Source: Trachelipus rathkii (Eukaryota > Arthropoda > Malacostraca > Isopoda > Trachelipodidae). From it: 25,046 nucleotides of DNA. A model generated the notes under the pieces. That model had not been told where the DNA came from. It did no database searches and saw only the letters and a program-made list of their open reading frames with translations. The translations under genes were made by a program, and so were the position numbers. Shown here one piece after another: positions 20,200 to 25,046 of this stretch. The first letter of the stretch is position 1, and every line of letters begins with the position of its first letter. The stretch covers positions 1 to 25,046 of the forward strand of contig JABUQX010078850.1 of the NCBI GenBank assembly GCA_015478945.1, given 5' to 3'.

Positions 20200-21260
20200 T
20201 AAATTAATTTAAATAGAAAAAAATTTTTTTGCCGGGGCCCAGCTACCACCTACTCTCATACTATGCTTCATCGCCCGTATATCACCGTAAGATGGCGCAG
20301 ACAAATTTAGTTCAAACTTATAATTTTGGGTGGGTGCAAGGTGGGCTTATTACTTTGAAGATTTTCTGCATATTTAAGAATTTCAAGTATAGTTTCAGAC
20401 CGAGACGAGCCTACCGGTAGTCTCTCCTGGAGATTTTTTTTCGAAAAACACAAAAAAACTTCGTTTTTTTTGGTGGTTGGTGAACAAGGCCGGCTTAACC
20501 GAAAATCGAAAAATTCTAATCCGCCGAACCACAAAGTTCGACCAAACAGAAACTTTCGGGAGAGCAAAACGTTTTCAGACCCAGACGAGTACGAATGGAG
20601 TGAGATCGTTGCGAGACATTTTATAAGGAATTCCAAAACTATATAAAAATTTTCCGAACTTCTGGTGGTGCACGTAGGCTTCATTTGAACAATTATCGAC
20701 AACATTCTACCAGTCCCCCCAGACCAAATTTCGGACACCAAACTCATGACTTCGGGAGACACGGCTTTCACAGTCACCCGGACGGAGTACGTGGATCAGT
20801 CTCGTTCCGAGACCACTCTTTCTAGAATCCCAGCCATTTTTTTCGATTACCAAAATTTTTTGACCTACGTCCCCAAACGGGGCAGACTCGGGAGAAGGTT
20901 AATCCTCAGAATGTTTCCACGGGCATCTGACAAATTTTCTAAAGACAACCAACTTTCGGAGATGCGCGTTCAAGACCCAAGACGAGTACGTGGTACCGGG
21001 TCGTTGCAGAGACAAAGTGTTTTTTAAATGTCACCTATAATAAAATTTGTCGCGACAATTACTCTGTTGCAGAGGAGCTTATCGAGCCAAAAATCGCATA
21101 AAATTTTTCGAAAGTCCACCAAAATTTCGACACAAACCAGAGCCTTCGGAGAGCAAAACGTTTCACACCCTCGGATCGAGAATGGACAATGCGACAACAT
21201 CTCGTTCAGAAGTCACTTCTAATCGCAGCAGCACATTTTTTTCGCGCCTTGGACGAGACG
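20200..21260. repeat. Repeat family F: about 0.2-kb tandem unit, roughly five copies
   Basis: An ACTTTCGGGAGA-like word recurs at 20551, 20750, 20952 and 21143. The following CAGACCCAGACGAGTACG-like word recurs at 20396, 20577, 20771, 20969 and 21163, and each is followed by a TCGTTGCGAGAC-like word. The spacing is 181-200 bases. Between them lie A/T-rich AAAATTTTTTCGA words. Copies are diverged, with substitutions and indels, and no common open frame exists. Confidence 0.75.
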
Positions 21261-21342
21261 CTTGTTGCCGAAAACTTTTTCGGATAAGTCCCAACGCACA
21301 ATACAACCGAGGGGTAATAGAGGTGTACATCTCTAGACTCTC

Positions 21343-22025
21343 GGGCCGGCCGGCTATGATCGCTCCTTGGTACGATGCGCGCCGGCAGACAATCCCCGCA
21401 CTCCCACAATCTGGTTTCTACGGGAGACGAGGGTCTCGCACGGTGCAGCGAATACGTCCTTTTCGCTTCGCGCTTGGAGCTCAAGGGGTCGAAGACGGAG
21501 ATTTCTCAGGCAATGCAACGCGCGAGACTTTTCCAAAGTCGGGATTTCTGGACTGAGGGGAAGAATATTTTCTTACGCTGGTGGGCGGACCCATATGATA
21601 GCCCTTGGGTTGAGCGGCGGGGTTCCAGGAAAATACCTTAACCCCACAATTCGCACGCTTATTTAGACACGGAGAAATTCTCGAGCGCAGCGAAAACTCC
21701 TCCTCTCCTTTCCCAGGCCTTCCGCCGGGACTATAGAGTCCAAAAGAGGAGCTTTCTCGGACAACAACGCGCGAGATTTTCTGTTCCAAAGGCGGGGATT
21801 TTGAACTGAGGGGGGATATCTCTTACTTACCGTGGGCGGGCATATGATCGCCCTTGTCGAAGCGACGGCCGGCGAGAAACTGGAGCGCTTCCCAATCAGG
21901 TTTTTACGACCGGAAAAATCTCGGGCGCGCAGCGAAACTTCCTTTCCTACCCGCGCGGGACTGGCAGGCGTCGGCAAGACGGAGATTTCTCAGGCAACAC
22001 GCGGCGAGATTTTTCCAAACCCTGG
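21343..22025. repeat. Repeat family G: three copies of about 0.24 kb
   Basis: Units begin near 21343, 21585 and 21835 with GGGC...CATATGATCGCCC-like sequence. Each contains CGCGCAGCGAAAAC-like sequence and a GGAGATTTCTCAGGCAA word (21499, about 21746, 21982), then CGCGAGATTTTTCCAAA and, in the first two, GACTGAGGGG. Long frames (around 90-180 codons) run through on both strands, but they do not keep the same translation from copy to copy. It is GC-rich spacer satellite. Confidence 0.8.
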
Positions 22026-22129
22026 GTCGCCGTGCTCCTACCCGTTGTTATTCGGCTCGATCCGCCGGAGCCTGAATGACCGGCTCGTAGGGCACTGCAG
22101 GAGACCAGGAGAGGATGAGGGACGCGATC

Positions 22130-23335
22130 GCCGTCGTCGATTGCAGCTGAGCGATAAGGCCGCCCAACTGGCGCGGAGATTGAGCGTATGGCGGGCTCTG
22201 CATCGGATCGATACGCATTCATGGAGTCATTGTGTCCTAACAGGAGGAGTGGGGGATGACTGTCCATGGCTCAGAGTAGCGATAAAGAGGATAAGATTGT
22301 TACACGAAGTGATGTTGAGATGTTTTTGGAGGGCCAGAGAGAAGTTTGTAGTAAGTATAACAAGGATCAGTCGCCTTATTCGATAAGAATGTGAAGTCCG
22401 CTTTGGCTCGTGCAAGAGTATCTGGCACGAATGTTTTGGTTATTATTGATACTTGGCAACGAGTGATTAGGAAAGGAGAATTTTTTTTTTTTTCTTTTAC
22501 TAAAATACCCAATAGAAAAGCAGAAATCTAGCCTGAATGGCCAGGGAAGAAGCACGATCGAACCAGTGGATTGAGGAAGAGAGTGCTTAGGTCCAGAAGG
22601 ATGGAACTGGTCTTATGGTTACTTGACCCATTTAACAATTATGAACACGTTCCGGCCTACTAGTATGCGAGCTGGGCGTCTTCAGAAGTAATGAGAAGGC
22701 GACGCGGTAGGTGTCTCGTTGCCTGCGAATTGTTAAGGTTAGCGTGGTAGAGTGCAACCCGCGCAAATGGCGACGCGACAGCAGGTTCGGCCGGCTCCCA
22801 TCGGGACCTGGGTGTTGCCAAATGCCACAGGGAGAAGACCATAGGCAGGGTGGATTATTGTGATATGAGGGAAGTCATAAATTACAGAGCAGGACATAGA
22901 TTAGGGGGTGTCTCTGGGTCAGATTTCGATAGAAGGCGAGGAGGGGTGGTGGGGTTATTCTTATGTAGTGGAAGGACACTAGTGTGGCGTGGGGTTGGAG
23001 ACGATATAGTAGGTGTCAAGAACCGGTGGCGACGATCGGAATGAAAGTGGTAGGTTCTCTTTAATAAATTTATTAGTTTGCTCCAGATTGTTGAGAATAC
23101 TGAATTGAATTCGGCTTCCCTCGCACTAAACAAAGCTACCAATTATCTCAGTTTTGTTGTACATTGAAATCCTATAATAAAGCACCTCACAATAATAGTA
23201 AAGCTGATAACAGTCCTCGTGGAAGTAGTAGGTATATCAAAAAGGCAGAAAAAGATTGTGAAAGTTATGTGTAAAAGGATTTGTATACATTCGCAATGTA
23301 CCCCTTCCAGCTCAGCATCATAAACCTCGTATCCC
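22130..23335 (+). pseudogene. Possible broken protein-coding region, family unknown
   Basis: After the repeats end, the + strand shows several short frames with protein-like composition. They are separated by stops or frame changes and run in one direction. An ATG in good context at 22266 (CCATGG) opens 42 codons beginning MAQSSDKEDKIVTRS. A shift of one base at about 22370 leads into a frame containing DKNVKSALARARVSG and then VLVIIDTWQR. Further on, 23061-23163 reads with LLQIVENTELNS, 23190-23270 reads with KADNSPRGSSRYIKKAEKD, and about 23276-23340 reads with GFVYIRNVPLPAQ. I do not recognise the family. The opposite strand also has frames here, so strand choice is uncertain. Chance open frames remain a real alternative. 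Confidence 0.27.
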
Positions 23336-23366
23336 TAGAAATTTTTACTCATAACGATTGTTTTTG

Positions 23367-23656
23367 TTTATATATATATATACGTAAGAGGTATATATAT
23401 ATAGATATATATATCTGATTATATATATAATCTATATTATCTTTATATATTATATTATATAATATGTATATATAATAGGAGTAATTACTATATATAACTA
23501 GGTACTAATATAGTACTTACAGTAGGCATATGGCCTATTTAGAGATATACATATGATTTAGCTATATAATATGAGGTATTAATAGTATACATATAATATT
23601 ATATCGTATATAAAATTATATATATATAATTATATACTATTATATATAGTATTATT
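23367..23656. repeat. TA-rich satellite / microsatellite tract
   Basis: About 290 bases are dominated by TATATA runs with scattered AGG, TACGT and CATATG interruptions. It separates the coding-like stretch from the transposase remnant. No genes or transposon ends are seen in it. Confidence 0.85.
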
Positions 23657-23739
23657 GGAAAGATGATTAGTGGGTAAGGGATGTGCTTGCAGTATTCTTC
23701 GTTGCTCATGTCCTTCTAATTCTGTGTGCTGTTTGGATC

Positions 23740-25046
23740 CCCCGATCGAAGTAAACAATGTTACTCATGCCTCACAATTCAATCTTTGTCGGAGCTTGTT
23801 TAAGTCAACCAATAGAAAATCTGCTCACACGCTACTCGTTAAAGGCACGGCTCGATTCTTGAGATAAGAACATTGTGTTTGCAAAGTTGAGATAGTGGAA
23901 CTAGTGACCAGAATTTGATCGAGAGATATATAAGCATATATTGTATGCTATTTTTTAAAAGAAGTTTTTAATTCCTCTCACGTCTGTGGAGGATGATGTT
24001 CATGTACGTATGAATGGGTTTAAGTATAATTTTACTTCGTTCTCTTCTTTTTTCTGCAAGTAAGCAAATTTTCATAAAGAAAGATATAGTGAAATTGTGG
24101 ATAGATACGAGATTCGGTAATATAATTTTCCTCCATCAAGAATTGCGCAAGTATTTTGAAGAAACGTGGAGGGGAAATTTTTCTATATACTTTTTCCCCG
24201 AACATTAAGTTTTATCATAGTAAATGACTTCATTTATCGATAAATAATCATTTGTGATTTTTCGTTCATCTTGCGTGATATTCAGAATCATATTTTGTCG
24301 ATGAAAATATTTCACTTGAGATGCCAGTATTAGTGCCATTATTTGTTTTTTTGAGTGAGTTTTCAACTGAATACTTGGGGGATGTGCCTTAGGATCTCTT
24401 GTCGAAAAGACAAAGAAATTCGGAATCTCTTCTCTCAGATTTTGAACTCTAGAAAGTTACATTTCTTCAAAGCATTGCACTTTGTGTGAAAGAGAGAGCA
24501 AAACTCATGGTTAGAGCCTTTAACTTTTCACATTACAATCGCAATTTTGAGCGCTACATAAAATTGAATAAGCTCTCTTTCCTTAAAATCTTTGATAACA
24601 TATTAAGAATATCGTCACAGTTCAGGAGGTTGTCCTGGATGCCATAGACTATCGATGAATCATACAGTGTAAATTTATCATTAGGGTTCACCTCCTTTAC
24701 TTTGCTATATCAGACTAAATGTCCAAGCATCTGTTGACCGTAGTTGTGCATCACGACTTTTCCAGAGTCTCGATATCAAAGGTTTGACTGTCTGGAAATA
24801 TCTTCTCCAGTAGTTGAGGCTGCCAATGAGATGGAAAATAGGAATTGTCTTATCTTTAAAATTGTTCACTTTGTAATGTTAATGCAAAAACAAGCATCTG
24901 TGCATAGTTACTAATGTCTGTAGTTTCATCAATTGTTTTTTGAGTTGGTTTTGATTGTGGGTTGTAGTTTAATTTCCTTGTACTTGTTGCTGAGACGTTT
25001 CTGAATTACGAATTCTCGCTGAAGTAGTATCTTCGTAAAAAGGCCA
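23740..25046 (-). pseudogene. hAT-superfamily transposase remnant (partial, frameshifted)
   Basis: Read on the minus strand from the window end, the typical order of a hAT (ZBED/SCAND3-like) transposase appears. First is IDETTDISNYAQMLVFA (24883-24933), the first catalytic-aspartate block, normally DESTD. Then comes FLFSISLAASTTGEDI (24797-24844), then GQQMLGHLV (24713-24739) where these proteins have TDGA.AMLG, then KVKEVNPND (24677-24703). An LREEI word lies at 24424-24438, matching the family's elr-E block. Near the C-terminus are IKFW (about 23910), CEQIF (23815-23829) and LRQRL (23780-23794), as in the hATC dimerisation domain. Frames change between blocks (for example between CEQIF and LRQRL) and in-frame stops occur. 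It is therefore either a dead copy or badly sequenced. The N-terminal zinc-finger part would lie beyond 25046. No terminal inverted repeat was identified. Confidence 0.75.
23780..23925 (-). other. hATC dimerisation-domain remnant within the transposase
   Basis: In minus-strand order this stretch gives SIKFWSLVPLSQL, a hydrophobic LISRI stretch, then CEQIF and LRQRL in a neighbouring frame. The family pattern is FW...YP.L...A..L...pst...CE..FS...i....R..L. The match supports superfamily assignment independently of the catalytic words 1 kb away. Confidence 0.6.

Noticed and set aside
5914..22025. CRISPR-like array from regularly spaced repeats
   Set aside because: Units are hundreds of bases long, diverged and directly tandem, with no short identical repeats separated by unique spacers.
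21832..22386. 184-codon open frame on the + strand
   Set aside because: Most of it covers GC-rich satellite G and the frame is not maintained between copies of G. The 3' part overlaps a more protein-like frame starting at 22266.

Overview
This window looks like eukaryotic nuclear ribosomal DNA followed by a repeat-packed spacer and then decayed mobile or coding-like sequence. No intact protein gene can be defended. The anchor is a small-subunit (18S) rRNA gene on the minus strand, recognised by many universally conserved words. Its 5' end is near 5607 and its 3' end near 1665. At about 3.9 kb it is roughly twice the usual animal length, because variable regions V4 and V7 are hugely expanded. 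Extreme V4/V7 growth of this kind is known in some arthropods (twisted-wing insects, some isopods), so an arthropod is my best guess, but this is inference.

Layout: 1-640 is a pyrimidine-rich stretch with a short proline-coding minisatellite. 640-1664 is about 85-90% A+T and lies just downstream of the 18S, where ITS1 belongs; no 5.8S was recognised. 1665-5607 is the 18S gene (minus strand). From 5608 to about 22025 is the presumed external/intergenic spacer, built from successive tandem repeat families, here called A (about 0.94 kb unit), B (about 0.6 kb), C (a simple-sequence patchwork), D (about 0.77 kb), E (about 0.88 kb, six copies), F (about 0.2 kb) and G (about 0.24 kb). D and E are related and share a conserved GC-rich palindrome. 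E splits into two subfamilies and carries small hairpins whose stems change in step.

From about 22.1 kb the character changes. There is weakly coding-like + strand sequence (22130-23335), a 290-bp TA-rich satellite, and, on the minus strand from about 23740 to the window end, a broken hAT-superfamily transposase. That transposase shows the catalytic-domain words and the C-terminal dimerisation words in the correct order but in shifting frames.

Caution about quality: small insertions and deletions occur even inside universally conserved 18S words, and repeat copies differ mostly by short indels. Either the assembly is poorly corrected long-read sequence or this is a degenerate rDNA copy. Reading frames and exact boundaries should be treated as approximate throughout.
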